A DNA stretch of 64,000 nt, taken from the IMG/VR virus record IMGVR_UViG_3300001679_000053, positions 1 through 64,000 of that record. One strand, written 5' to 3'. The translations under genes and the position numbers were made by a program. Origin of the DNA: a virus. Positions 41,134 to 49,753 of this stretch are shown here, piece after piece. The notes beneath the pieces are model-generated. The model saw only the letters and a program-made list of their open reading frames with translations. It made no database searches and was not told where the DNA came from. Within the stretch, counting starts at the first letter, position 1. The number at the start of each line of letters is the position of its first letter.

Positions 41134-41835
41134 TTAGACGTGAATCTTAAAAAGTTGTAAAATAAATCTTCTCACGAGAACATTCTTTTGTTCATCGGTT
41201 TCAGATTCAGAAAAAAGATAGTTATAGGTATCTTTTTCTTTATGAATAGTTAAGTTGATTCTTTGGGATTCTCGCTTCATCCACCGAATTTGCTGTTTAT
41301 AGTTGCGTGATTGTGTGACACGGAACCGCTCTGCTAAGTCAAGCAATACAAAATATTTCTTCTCGTCGAGCGCGCTTTTAGCTTCTTTAAACAATACCAG
41401 ATTTTCCATCCCCTGTTCAATAGTTACCTGTCTGCCCACTTTATCGGGGTGTAATTTTAATGCAAGCCTCTTGAATAGTTTTTTAAAAGACTCATGAATT
41501 TCTAAATCATCTTGTGTATCGCTATATTCAGTTTCTGGCTCTTCTGATTCACCAATATAAAGGACAAGGGCGGCCGCGCTAGCATTTTCAAAATCTGGAA
41601 ACTCTTCCGGAGAAATTTTTGGAGCTTTCTTGCCATACAGCTTGTCAATGATATCGCTGTTTTGGGCGTTTAATTTAGCCAAATCCAAGCCATTCTCGGC
41701 TGCAAACCTAACGTAATACTCCTGAAACTGCGGGCCCGTCTCTTTGTTTATTTCTTCCACTAGGGACTTTTCATTATGAAGAAATCGTATTTCATTTACC
41801 ATTCTCTTCCATCTTATTTTATCTGATGCAGCCAT
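41134..41835 (-). CDS. J-domain (DnaJ-type) protein
   Basis: 233 aa. J domain at about 112-175: helix F-K-K-L-F-K-R-L-A-L-K-L then H-P-D (129-131) and K-V-G-R, followed by F-K-E-A-K-S-A-L-D-E-K-K. The N-terminal 110 residues and the Lys/Arg-rich C-terminus are specific to it; no Gly/Phe or zinc region, so a class III J-protein. Recruits a host DnaK to some phage target. Same direction as clpP2, upstream word CTATTTAAG in the gap. Confidence 0.87.
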   Translation of the reverse strand: MAASDKIRWKRMVNEIRFLHNEKSLVEEINKETGPQFQEYYVRFAAENGLDLAKLNAQNSDIIDKLYGKKAPKISPEEFPDFENASAAALVLYIGESEEPETEYSDTQDDLEIHESFKKLFKRLALKLHPDKVGRQVTIEQGMENLVLFKEAKSALDEKKYFVLLDLAERFRVTQSRNYKQQIRWMKRESQRINLTIHKEKDTYNYLFSESETDEQKNVLVRRFILQLFKIHV

Positions 41836-41870
41836 GCTATAGAACCCCGCACCTTAAATAGCCCGCGGAC

Positions 41871-42476
41871 CTACTTAAACTCAAAATCCACGGTAGCTTT
41901 AATCTTTAGCTCTGGGATGTGTAAATGATTGGCTAAGTTGTACTTCTTACACTCGTCTGCTTCTAAAAACCAGTCAGCGTGGCTTTTTTCATGTACAATA
42001 TCTAAAAAATAATCTTTATGGTGCCCACAGTTCTCTGCCATCATCGAATATATTTTTTGATTAAGTCGTTCTGTTTCTTCGGCCGAGGCTTTAATCTCTT
42101 CGACTTTCCCAATTTCCATCGAGCTTACGTCGTGAATCATAAGAGTGGCGTCTGGGTCCATATATCTGTACCCCTCGGTACCGAAACTAAACAAGATAGC
42201 TCCGCATGACATTGCCTTACCTTGCACAATGGTGGCCACTGGGATTTTTGAATGCCTGATGTCGGAAATCATCGCCATTAGACTGTAGACCTGTCCTCCG
42301 TAACTATCTATAATAACAGGGACCACAGGTTGACCCGAGTTTTGCGCTTTGCTCATCAAATTTGAAAACTCTTTAGCTGCAGGCTCATCAAACTTGCGTA
42401 CTCTGATTAACGTGGGGAGGTCATCAATAAATTTAGGTTCCTTCAAGAGAGGGCTAAAATATTTCATAACGTTCAT
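41871..42476 (-). CDS. clpP: ClpP-like serine protease (second copy)
   Basis: 201 aa. Oxyanion strand I-D-S-Y-G-G-Q-V-Y-S near 56-65, S90 in G-K-A-M-S-C-G, H115 in L-M-I-H-D, and D168 in A-D-W-F-L-E-A, so it has a complete triad, unlike the copy at 35499. Sequence between the two copies is very different, pointing to separate origins or an old duplication. C-terminal tail I-K-A-T-V-D-F-E-F. Three bases after the polymerase gene stop. Confidence 0.9.
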   Translation of the reverse strand: MNVMKYFSPLLKEPKFIDDLPTLIRVRKFDEPAAKEFSNLMSKAQNSGQPVVPVIIDSYGGQVYSLMAMISDIRHSKIPVATIVQGKAMSCGAILFSFGTEGYRYMDPDATLMIHDVSSMEIGKVEEIKASAEETERLNQKIYSMMAENCGHHKDYFLDIVHEKSHADWFLEADECKKYNLANHLHIPELKIKATVDFEFK

Positions 42477-42479
42477 ACT

Positions 42480-45400
42480 CTATCCTAATAGCCTAAATGT
42501 TTGTCCGATAGCATAGGTTGAAAAGCCCCAGTTCTCATCATACTTTAACTTAGCCATGTAGGGTCGGTTTAAGTGAATCTTATCTTTCTCGGGTTTAACT
42601 GCCCAGCACCTAATTCTAGTTAGTTCGTTGTTAGAGTCAATCACCTCAACGATCCAATAAAGCTTTCCATTTTTGGTCTTGCGCGCTGTGATCTGGCGTG
42701 GAATAAACCAACACACCTGAAGCTCTGGATCAAACTCAGAAATTGGGGGGATAAACTTTTCTTTAAGCTTCTGGATCATCTCTGGTCCAATTACTAGGTT
42801 CATCGGGAATACTCCCGTGAGATCCGTCTTGAACTGGATGATCTCTGCTTCTGTAAAGTCCCCCTCGGGTCTATACAACTCTATGTTGTCTGCTAGCTTC
42901 TTAAGATTCTTAGGGCGGTTAACCACACAAGAAGACCAGAAGTGTTTACGTCCCGTAAAGCGATCATCTACAATCTGATCCAGCGCTCCACCTCGACACA
43001 AAGCATCTAGTGCCTTCTTATTAAGTTTGCTGTAGGATACCCCTTCGCGGAACAATAGATCCTCTGCGTTCATGAAGGGGCGATTCTCTAATACCTGTTC
43101 GATAGCTGCCATGCCAAGCCCCTTAATGGATGTAAGCGGCTGGATTAGTGTCTTTCCATCTTTGCTAATCTCCCACACAACGCCTGATTTATTGACATCA
43201 AGTGGTTCGATATTAAATCCGTGGCTCTTGACTGTGTTGATGGCGCGTTCTTTGCGTGCTTCCGGCTCTTTGTCCAGAAACGCTGCGGCCCACTCTGCAG
43301 TATAATAAGTCCAGAGCCATGCACACTGGTAAGAAATGATACTATATGCTGTTGCATGGTTCTTAGAGAAACCATACTTAGCAAAGCCTTCCATAAGTTC
43401 CCAGATCTCTTCTGCAGTTCTGATGGACATTCCCTTTTCGTTCGCTCCTTGAACAAACTGCTGCTTAAACTCAATCAGGAGATGTTCTTTACCTGTGCCG
43501 CGCTTGGTCAAAAGCTTGCGGATAGTATTACCATCGTCTCGGGAAATGTCCTTGCCAATCCGGTGAGTGATCTCAGAAATCTGCTCTTGGAAAATAACAT
43601 GGCCATAACTCTCTTCTGTTATCTCTTTGAAGAGGGGGTGGTACCACTCGATGTCAGCATGCCCTTCCTTGGCGGCAATGTACTGTTCGTGGACCTTGGC
43701 TGACAATGGCCCGGGACGAAAGATACTGGTGACCGCGGAGATCTCCGCAATATTCGTAGGCTTTACACTCTTACAAAATTCTTGAGCCCCTGAGTTAGTG
43801 AACTGAAAAGTTCCTGCGAACTTGCCGCGATGAAAAACATTCTTATATACCTTCTGATCGTTCAAATCAATAGCGTCGGGGTGGAGCTTTTCGTTATAAT
43901 ACTTTTTGATATCCTCGAACGTCGGCTCTTCTATTCCGTGATGGCGTCGAAGAATATGTTCGATGCAACCCTCAATCATCTTTAACGTTGAAAGCCCAAG
44001 CAAATCAAACTTAATGAAGCCCAGCGGCTCAAGGTGACGAACGTTCTGTCCTTCAGCCCAAGGCGACTGGCGCACTCCACCACTATTAATAAGCGGCATG
44101 TTCTCATTAAGATTCTCAGAGACGAGCAGCCCTCCTGCATGTCGTGAACATGAGCGTACCTGCCCAACCAAGCCGGCTACACGTGCAGCCACCTCGGGGT
44201 AGCGAGCCAGGTATGTCCTAAGTGTAGGAGAGAACTCCAACACCTCTTCCCATGTCGGTACATACACGCCGGCAGTGATGCCGTGGCGCTGTTTGGAGGG
44301 ACCTGTGGCTTCACGCATCATGACGCTGGTTACAGTGTTGACCTCAGTGAATGGAATCTCATACAGTTTAGAAATGTCCTTAATAAGTGAGCGTAGTTGA
44401 AGAGTATTCCAGTTGGAGATGGGTGCTACGCGGTCGGCGCCCCACTTCTCAATCAGCCTCTCCTTCAGAGCCATGCTGTCGGATACATCGGTATCAATAT
44501 CGGGGTAGTCTGTAGCGTCTGAACGCAGGAAGCGTTCGAAGGGTAGGTTATATTTGATAGGATCAATCTGGGTGATTTTCAGCACATACGCCACCAGCGA
44601 TCCACATGCGCTGCCGCGGCCTGGTCCAACCAGCATAATGTCTGCAGCTTCGTCAGTGATCGCCTTCATCGTCAGGAAATATTTACTGAAGCCGCGGCCG
44701 TCAATAACGTCTAACTCATATTTCAGTCGCTTAACATATTCAGGATTTTTATGAAGATCCATAAGTCGGAGCCCATCAATCGCATAGCGTAGAAGCGCTT
44801 CCGTAGCTGTTGCTCCCTCTGGAACTACAAAGTCTGGCAGCCGCACAGTGGCGTCTGGCATGAAGTTTTCGATTCGCTCATGAGCAATCCGATAAGTCTC
44901 CTCGATGCTCTCTAATACCAGATCATCATCGTAACTGAAATCACTATCTTCTGTGTACTTCTGGTAACTCTCCCACATCTGATCACCGTTCTTGGGATAT
45001 AGCTCATAACCAATTACGTCTACCGATTCAGGAAGTACCTCTTCTTTTTCTCCGTCAGTCTCTTGTCCTTTCTTCCATTGTGGTTTTCCCTTCCCAAGCC
45101 AGCCGAGGCGCTTATACATCTCTCTATCTTTCCAAGCTTCAGGGTTCGGGTAATGGCTGTCTGCGGTAGAAATTAGTTTAAGGTCAAAGTCCTTTGCCAT
45201 TTGAATAATGTATTGATTCAACTCATGCTGTTCTTGAATGTTGTTCCACTGTAATTCGGCGTACCATCTGTCTCCGAAAATAGATTGCATTTCCACTGTC
45301 GTTTCACGCATAGCGTTTAAAACAGCCTCTGGTCCCTTCTCGCGGTTCTCCCAGTAGTTTCCAGCGTACACCCCACCCAAGCATGCAGACGCAGCGATAA

Positions 45401-45935
45401 CGCCTTCTGAGTGCTTCCGGAGCAGATCATAGTCCATTCGCGGGTACCGATAGAAATAATCATCGGTATAGCTGTGAGATATTAGCTTGAATAAATTGTT
45501 TAGTCCCGTCTGATTTTGTGCTAGGAGAATAAGGTGTCGCCGGCGCTTCAAGATCGGCTGTGCATTCTTAGTATCTCCTTCATCCTCGACTGTGGCTCCG
45601 GACTGTGTGTCCTTCTTTGCGCTGCGGGCTTTCTTCTTGTCTGCCATCTCAGTATCATACGCTTCGCGCCACTCTTTAATCGATGTGGTAAAGTATGCCT
45701 CCACCCCGAAGATGGGTTTAAAATCTCTCCCTTCCGCTTTCATCTTCTTGGCATGGAGCACCTGCCACGAAAGACCATTCATGTTTCCATGATCCGTCAG
45801 TGCTAAGGCGTCCGAGCCATTCTCATATGCAAAATCCATATGCTCTTGCGGGTATCCCACCGCATCAAAAATAGAGCCTGCAACTGAATGTGCGTGCAGA
45901 CCAACAAACTTAATCTTGGATTCTTGACGATCCAT
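42480..45935 (-). CDS. dnaE: DNA polymerase III alpha subunit (family C)
   Basis: 1151 aa. N-terminal PHP domain with G-L-H-A-H-S (H14, H16) and A-L-T-D-H-G-N; its metal set looks nearly complete. Polymerase palm: G-P-G-R-G-S-A (437-443) and P-D-I-D-T-D (478-483), the metal-binding aspartates; finger and beta-binding parts follow, e.g. G-P-L-S-A and K-Y-G-F-S-K-N-H-A-T-A-Y. About the size of DnaE1 without the OB tail, with insertions (residues 90-128). Probable main replicative polymerase of the phage. Coupled (TAATG) to the gene upstream. Confidence 0.97.
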   Translation of the reverse strand: MDRQESKIKFVGLHAHSVAGSIFDAVGYPQEHMDFAYENGSDALALTDHGNMNGLSWQVLHAKKMKAEGRDFKPIFGVEAYFTTSIKEWREAYDTEMADKKKARSAKKDTQSGATVEDEGDTKNAQPILKRRRHLILLAQNQTGLNNLFKLISHSYTDDYFYRYPRMDYDLLRKHSEGVIAASACLGGVYAGNYWENREKGPEAVLNAMRETTVEMQSIFGDRWYAELQWNNIQEQHELNQYIIQMAKDFDLKLISTADSHYPNPEAWKDREMYKRLGWLGKGKPQWKKGQETDGEKEEVLPESVDVIGYELYPKNGDQMWESYQKYTEDSDFSYDDDLVLESIEETYRIAHERIENFMPDATVRLPDFVVPEGATATEALLRYAIDGLRLMDLHKNPEYVKRLKYELDVIDGRGFSKYFLTMKAITDEAADIMLVGPGRGSACGSLVAYVLKITQIDPIKYNLPFERFLRSDATDYPDIDTDVSDSMALKERLIEKWGADRVAPISNWNTLQLRSLIKDISKLYEIPFTEVNTVTSVMMREATGPSKQRHGITAGVYVPTWEEVLEFSPTLRTYLARYPEVAARVAGLVGQVRSCSRHAGGLLVSENLNENMPLINSGGVRQSPWAEGQNVRHLEPLGFIKFDLLGLSTLKMIEGCIEHILRRHHGIEEPTFEDIKKYYNEKLHPDAIDLNDQKVYKNVFHRGKFAGTFQFTNSGAQEFCKSVKPTNIAEISAVTSIFRPGPLSAKVHEQYIAAKEGHADIEWYHPLFKEITEESYGHVIFQEQISEITHRIGKDISRDDGNTIRKLLTKRGTGKEHLLIEFKQQFVQGANEKGMSIRTAEEIWELMEGFAKYGFSKNHATAYSIISYQCAWLWTYYTAEWAAAFLDKEPEARKERAINTVKSHGFNIEPLDVNKSGVVWEISKDGKTLIQPLTSIKGLGMAAIEQVLENRPFMNAEDLLFREGVSYSKLNKKALDALCRGGALDQIVDDRFTGRKHFWSSCVVNRPKNLKKLADNIELYRPEGDFTEAEIIQFKTDLTGVFPMNLVIGPEMIQKLKEKFIPPISEFDPELQVCWFIPRQITARKTKNGKLYWIVEVIDSNNELTRIRCWAVKPEKDKIHLNRPYMAKLKYDENWGFSTYAIGQTFRLLG

Positions 45936-46813
45936 TATTCCTCCGAGGTATATGGTAATTTAACATGTATGTGGGGTTTTGTCAACCCCTCTTCAGGAGT
46001 ATTTATTATATTGTCTGAAGATAGAAAATTACGATACCCACTCCAATTAGAGATATCGTAATGCCAATCAAGCTCTACTTTGTGAGCATTTTTATCGTCT
46101 ACTGCCTCAAAAACGTCTTCCAGAGTGAAGTATCGGGCTGACCACCGGTCTTGCAGTGGTAATTTTTGGCTTGGGTACTGCTGGCCCGGTGAAGGGGGTA
46201 AATATTCCCTTGTTGTCTTTTGGTTTACTGTTCTTCGGCATAATTTAAAGTCTTCTCCTGTCATTGTAAATGAAATTGGTAAATTATTTTTAATATGGTT
46301 TTGTTTGTGAGTGAAGAAAAAATTCTTCTTTGGATCCGAGATTTCTCGGCGCCAGGTTCTCACTTGGTATACATCAAATGCCGAAAGAGGAAACGAAATA
46401 TAATATTTGTCGGGTGTGATCCATTGAGAAATATTATGAGCGACTCTCCAAGCACAGTGTATGCCATATAAAACCGACCACCCATAAGAATCACGTCTAT
46501 CGCGATCCTTCGGGTGAATCGGTACGTAGTAAATAGGTATTTCTTTTCGTTGTTCCGAACTAAATTTGGCTGGACTGTGATAATATACCGGATCATATAC
46601 CCAGTCACCCACGATTTCTCTAATAACAGGAGCCAAATCATCGTTTGCCACAATCCAAATAGTATTGCATCCAGCCATGGCACACTCAAAAACTGATTTC
46701 TGAATAGCTGAAAATCCATGACCAATAGGTAGAAGAACTTCCGGTATCGCCACCTGAAAATTAGTCTTAAGATTAGCTAAGGGTATTATGCCTGCTAGGT
46801 GCAAACGGCTCAT
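45935..46813 (-). CDS. Sugar-nucleotidyltransferase-like protein
   Basis: 292 aa. The start H-L-A-G-I-I-P-L-A, then V-L-L-P-I-G-H-G-F, A-I-Q-K-S-V-F-E-C-A-M-A-G-C-N-T-I-W-I-V-A-N is the layout of nucleotide-sugar transferases of GT-A fold (a G-x-x-x-x-L-x-P-x-x-x-K-P type site with changes). The Lys that usually follows the L-P segment is absent, so activity is uncertain. It may use mannose-1-phosphate from the enzyme at 29438. Last gene before dnaE; overlaps it. Confidence 0.6.
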   Translation of the reverse strand: MSRLHLAGIIPLANLKTNFQVAIPEVLLPIGHGFSAIQKSVFECAMAGCNTIWIVANDDLAPVIREIVGDWVYDPVYYHSPAKFSSEQRKEIPIYYVPIHPKDRDRRDSYGWSVLYGIHCAWRVAHNISQWITPDKYYISFPLSAFDVYQVRTWRREISDPKKNFFFTHKQNHIKNNLPISFTMTGEDFKLCRRTVNQKTTREYLPPSPGQQYPSQKLPLQDRWSARYFTLEDVFEAVDDKNAHKVELDWHYDISNWSGYRNFLSSDNIINTPEEGLTKPHIHVKLPYTSEE

Positions 46814-47697
46814 AAATATTTTAAAAATCTATCGTAGGCCACGCTAGCGGACGACAAAGAATTAAGCAAACTTTGTGTACTTTGCTTCGGAATCGTGACA
46901 TTCGCTTCACTCGGTGTGGCTTCAGTTCTTTGCTGATGCGTTTGGCGTCCAATGCTAGTTGTTCTAAATTTGTAATGTTTCGGGTTTCCGGCTGTTGTGT
47001 ATCCACCTGCAAATTGTCCTTTCATTCCTCTGGATTCCATTTCATGAATGGTTTTAAAGCGCGCCATTGTTTCGGAATGATCAAAATCCAATAGCTGTTG
47101 TTCTGTTAGTGTTGATACCGCACAAGCATCTCTAACAGGAGTATTTCCATCAATACGGTCGGAAGAATAAAACCATATCTCGCTGACAAAATCATCATTT
47201 GTGCGAATATGGTCGATTTCATGCTTGCCGCCTTTATTGAATGCAATATAATCATAACATATATATGTGGTCTCGTCAAGAGATTTCTCGGTGGCCAGTC
47301 CGGCGGCTGATTGATCGCCAAAGTATAAGCACTCATTAAACTTCAATTCAAAAATCTTCGAATATTCATTAGAACAAACGAGAGTATCACCATTATAACG
47401 CATCGTGTGACACAAATTCGAAAGGGGCGCCTTGCCATCTAAAGAAAGCAAAAACAGCAACCTCTCCCACAGAACGCTTTTCGGGATGCCTATAAGTTTT
47501 TCTTCTTCAAACGTCGTTAAACTTTTAGGAGGCCGGCTGGGGGCCTTCAAAAAAGTCAAGTCTTGGCCTGGTTCCAAATAGTCAAATCTAAAGGGTCGTT
47601 GTGCCTTTGTAAAAAAAATAGGACAGTTATTGTTGAATGCGTAAAGAACAGCGTCCAAGCAACTTCCTACCACTATTTTATCGTACTCAAATATCAA
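46810..47697 (-). CDS. Conserved protein paired with the transferase-like gene, TTG start
   Basis: 295 aa. Begins I-F-E-Y-D-K-I-V-V-G-S-C-L-D-A-V-L-Y-A, with I-V-V-G-S like a nucleotide-binding start, and F-F-T-K-A-Q-R-P-F-R-F-D-Y-L. Proteins of this form sit beside the transferase-like gene in related phages as far as I recall; function unknown. The start is TTG, seven bases after the -10 box, with no ribosome site: probably leaderless or nearly so. Four-base overlap with the next gene. Confidence 0.75.
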   Translation of the reverse strand: MIFEYDKIVVGSCLDAVLYAFNNNCPIFFTKAQRPFRFDYLEPGQDLTFLKAPSRPPKSLTTFEEEKLIGIPKSVLWERLLFLLSLDGKAPLSNLCHTMRYNGDTLVCSNEYSKIFELKFNECLYFGDQSAAGLATEKSLDETTYICYDYIAFNKGGKHEIDHIRTNDDFVSEIWFYSSDRIDGNTPVRDACAVSTLTEQQLLDFDHSETMARFKTIHEMESRGMKGQFAGGYTTAGNPKHYKFRTTSIGRQTHQQRTEATPSEANVTIPKQSTQSLLNSLSSASVAYDRFLKYL

Positions 47698-47704
47698 TTG
47701 TTAT

Positions 47705-47733
47705 ATTATAACTTAGTTGACTTTGTTTGTCAA
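47705..47733 (-). promoter_or_regulatory. Sigma70-type promoter, near-leaderless output
   Basis: TTGACA, 17-bp spacer, TATAAT (complement of 47728-47733 and 47705-47710), followed by ATAACAA and the TTG start at 47697. Confidence 0.87.
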
Positions 47734-48270
47734 TTATTTTTGGCGGATTCCATAAGAATCGAAACCACCATAATACCAGATAGGGTGCATTATATGATAA
47801 CGTTGGCGGTAGTGTAACCACCCTAATGCGTGGCCAAATTCGTGTTCTAACACTCGATCTTTTCGTGCATATTTAGGTAAAACAAATATTTTAGCTTTCA
47901 CAATGGCACCTGTTGTCGTGTCCGTATATAAGCGTGTGGATGCCATATTAGAATTGGCAAATCCAGACTCGGGTAAAGTTATTATTATTTCTCCCATCTT
48001 GGGGTTCATACACATGCTAAAATTATCCTTTTTCACGATACCAAATTCATACCCGAGCCGGCTCCAATATTCAACCGCATTATATACCCGGGACAAAGAG
48101 ACCTCAGACGTTGCACAGACACGCACACTGGGTGGGCTTTTCCACTCCGCTTTGCGCTTGGGCTCACCCAGCGCAAAAACTTCCATAGGAATGGTATCAT
48201 TTATCTTTAGAATCGCCTCTTCGTGTGTCACCAATCCCACGCAACTCAAGAAGAGAAGTATAATGCCCAT
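47734..48270 (-). CDS. Metzincin zinc metalloprotease, exported
   Basis: 178 aa. Signal-like start M-G-I-I-L-L-F-L-S-C-V-G-L-V (possibly a lipobox-like L-S-C). Metzincin site H-E-F-G-H-A-L-G-W-L-H (143-153: HExxHxxGxxH) followed by the Met-turn H-I-M-H-P (159-163). Matrixin-like in size. Likely acts in the periplasm or on a cell-surface protein during release, next to the endolysin. A GAATTAA/TTAATTC inverted repeat lies just before its start. Confidence 0.9.
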   Translation of the reverse strand: MGIILLFLSCVGLVTHEEAILKINDTIPMEVFALGEPKRKAEWKSPPSVRVCATSEVSLSRVYNAVEYWSRLGYEFGIVKKDNFSMCMNPKMGEIIITLPESGFANSNMASTRLYTDTTTGAIVKAKIFVLPKYARKDRVLEHEFGHALGWLHYRQRYHIMHPIWYYGGFDSYGIRQK

Positions 48271-48292
48271 GCATTAACTAGAATTAAAAAAT

Positions 48293-49222
48293 TTAATTCT
48301 TTATCTTATCTAAGATCTCAATATCGTATTTAACCTCGTCCAACAGGTCTCTTAACTCTAGCCCAGCGCAGTCTATTTTATTTTTACTGATATGGTAGTG
48401 GCTCACAAATCCAGAATAGTTGCCATACGCCACATTTTGCTCATACTTAGTAGAGGTTTTTCCAAACTGACCAGTGGGGCATTCGTAGGGAATTCCTGTT
48501 GCTCCATGGATGGCTTTCCAGAGAGCTTGCGCTGCCTTAATCTGCTCAGGATAAAACCCAAGAAACGCGTCTAGCTGATGGCTATGGACCCAAGCCCCAT
48601 CTATCACAGGGCGTGACCCGAAGCCGTGAGATTTGTACCAGTCTTGATATTTAGGGTAGTATGCATTACTAATCTCTACGCCCACGGACGGGCGGTTAGT
48701 ACGAGAAGAGCCGGCATGCCATGCGGCATGTTGCATGTCAAGAGTCTGGTATATGGTGCCATCGTTATCTATCAAAAAATGAACTGAGATACCGCGTCTA
48801 TCCAGAACGCTCTGACACGACTTGGAGGATAGGCACACATCCCAATGATTAACAAAGTATCTAATCTTGCGCTTTGGGCGCCCGGAGTAATCATAGTAGT
48901 GTCCGCTTTTCGCTTGCATCCCACCTTTTTCAGACCACAGAACAAACTTATCCCATTCAATCGGGTGGAAGTCTCCATTGTATACAATGTAATTAGAATA
49001 GTGGCAATCGTTGGGCTTGTAGTCATCGATGGCCGCTTGGCGCTCAGTCCACAAACGCCGGAATGTCATCGGACCACACAGCCCATCGCCTTTTAGTCCA
49101 CGGCCTTTCTGCCATTTCTTGATGGCGCGTACTAATTTATCATCAAAGTACTTTTCGCCAAACCATCCGGGCTCCCAGCCAAGCTTCTTGGCTGATGCTT
49201 CATTATAGAAGTGTTTGTCCAT
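48293..49222 (-). CDS. Endolysin: N-acetylmuramoyl-L-alanine amidase with peptidoglycan-binding domain
   Basis: 309 aa. Residues about 10-55 form a peptidoglycan-binding domain (L-V-R-A-I-K-K-W-Q-K-G-R-G-L-K-G-D-G-L-C-G-P). Residues about 115-290 form an Amidase_2/PGRP-type catalytic domain: V-N-H-W-D near 122, S-V-H-F-L-I-D-N-D-G-T-I-Y near 145, A-A-W-H-A-G near 165, V-G-V-E-I-S near 180, and a final S-H-Y-H-I-S zinc-ligand region. No signal peptide, so it needs a holin, which I do not see nearby. Cleaves the amide bond between N-acetylmuramic acid and L-alanine at lysis. Confidence 0.95.
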   Translation of the reverse strand: MDKHFYNEASAKKLGWEPGWFGEKYFDDKLVRAIKKWQKGRGLKGDGLCGPMTFRRLWTERQAAIDDYKPNDCHYSNYIVYNGDFHPIEWDKFVLWSEKGGMQAKSGHYYDYSGRPKRKIRYFVNHWDVCLSSKSCQSVLDRRGISVHFLIDNDGTIYQTLDMQHAAWHAGSSRTNRPSVGVEISNAYYPKYQDWYKSHGFGSRPVIDGAWVHSHQLDAFLGFYPEQIKAAQALWKAIHGATGIPYECPTGQFGKTSTKYEQNVAYGNYSGFVSHYHISKNKIDCAGLELRDLLDEVKYDIEILDKIKN

Positions 49223-49247
49223 GTATCGTTGACCCCCGCTGGGTCCT

Positions 49248-49520
49248 TTATTTTATAATTCCCAGCACATAGTTATCTAATATAACGTTATAAATAGTGC
49301 CGCCGATACTAATTTCTTCGATCATAGACCGGTCCACTATAAGTTTGTCCCCTTGACCAACATCGATTCGTAAATCAGGGGCAGCCCTCAATACCGACAC
49401 TTCCGCATGGCGATCAATTTCCGGAGCATAATCTTCTGGAAGAACAATTAAAGATTCTGCGGAGGGGTCAGGGTTGTTGTTAACATCAATAAGAATGTGT
49501 CGATTAACTGGATTAAACAT
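49248..49520 (-). CDS. groES: GroES-type co-chaperonin
   Basis: 90 aa, the size of a GroES subunit. Barrel strands N-R-H-I-L-I-D-V-N near the start, a mobile-loop region S-A-E-S-L-I-V-L-P (about 20-28), V-G-Q-G-D-K-L-I-V-D and N-V-I-L-D-N-Y-V-L-G-I-I-K at the end. Divergent from bacterial GroES, as T4 gp31 is. Would cap either host GroEL or the phage GroEL from 32161. Sits 16 kb away from that gene. Confidence 0.82.
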   Translation of the reverse strand: MFNPVNRHILIDVNNNPDPSAESLIVLPEDYAPEIDRHAEVSVLRAAPDLRIDVGQGDKLIVDRSMIEEISIGGTIYNVILDNYVLGIIK

Positions 49521-49743
49521 TGCTTATCTCTCTTTCTAAAATACTGCTGTGTTGTTTATACTGTCTCTCAGACATGAATGCTTCGGTTCGGCGTCCACAA
49601 TTTTTGCAATTCATTGTAACATGATAATTATTTCCGGCGGTAGTTTGTCCGTCACCAACGGGCTGGTAATAACACTCTTTATGTCCGAGTGCGTTACATG
49701 TTCTTTTTAGTTCGCTTCTTTCTATTAAATGATTAAAATTCAT
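49513..49743 (-). CDS. Small zinc-binding protein
   Basis: 76 aa from the ATG at 49743 (the in-frame start at 49815 lies inside the RNR gene). Cys pattern C-N-A-L-G-H-K-E-C at about 16-24 and C-K-N-C-G-R-R at about 45-51 make one likely zinc site; basic N-terminus E-R-S-E-L-K-R. Eight bases overlap the groES-like gene. Unknown. Confidence 0.75.
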   Translation of the reverse strand: MNFNHLIERSELKRTCNALGHKECYYQPVGDGQTTAGNNYHVTMNCKNCGRRTEAFMSERQYKQHSSILEREISNV

Positions 49744-49753
49744 TTCTCTCTCG

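Noticed and set aside
48280-48300. GAATTAA/TTAATTC inverted repeat as a terminator
   Set aside because: The stem is A/T only and overlaps the start region of the metzincin gene, with no clear U-run after it.
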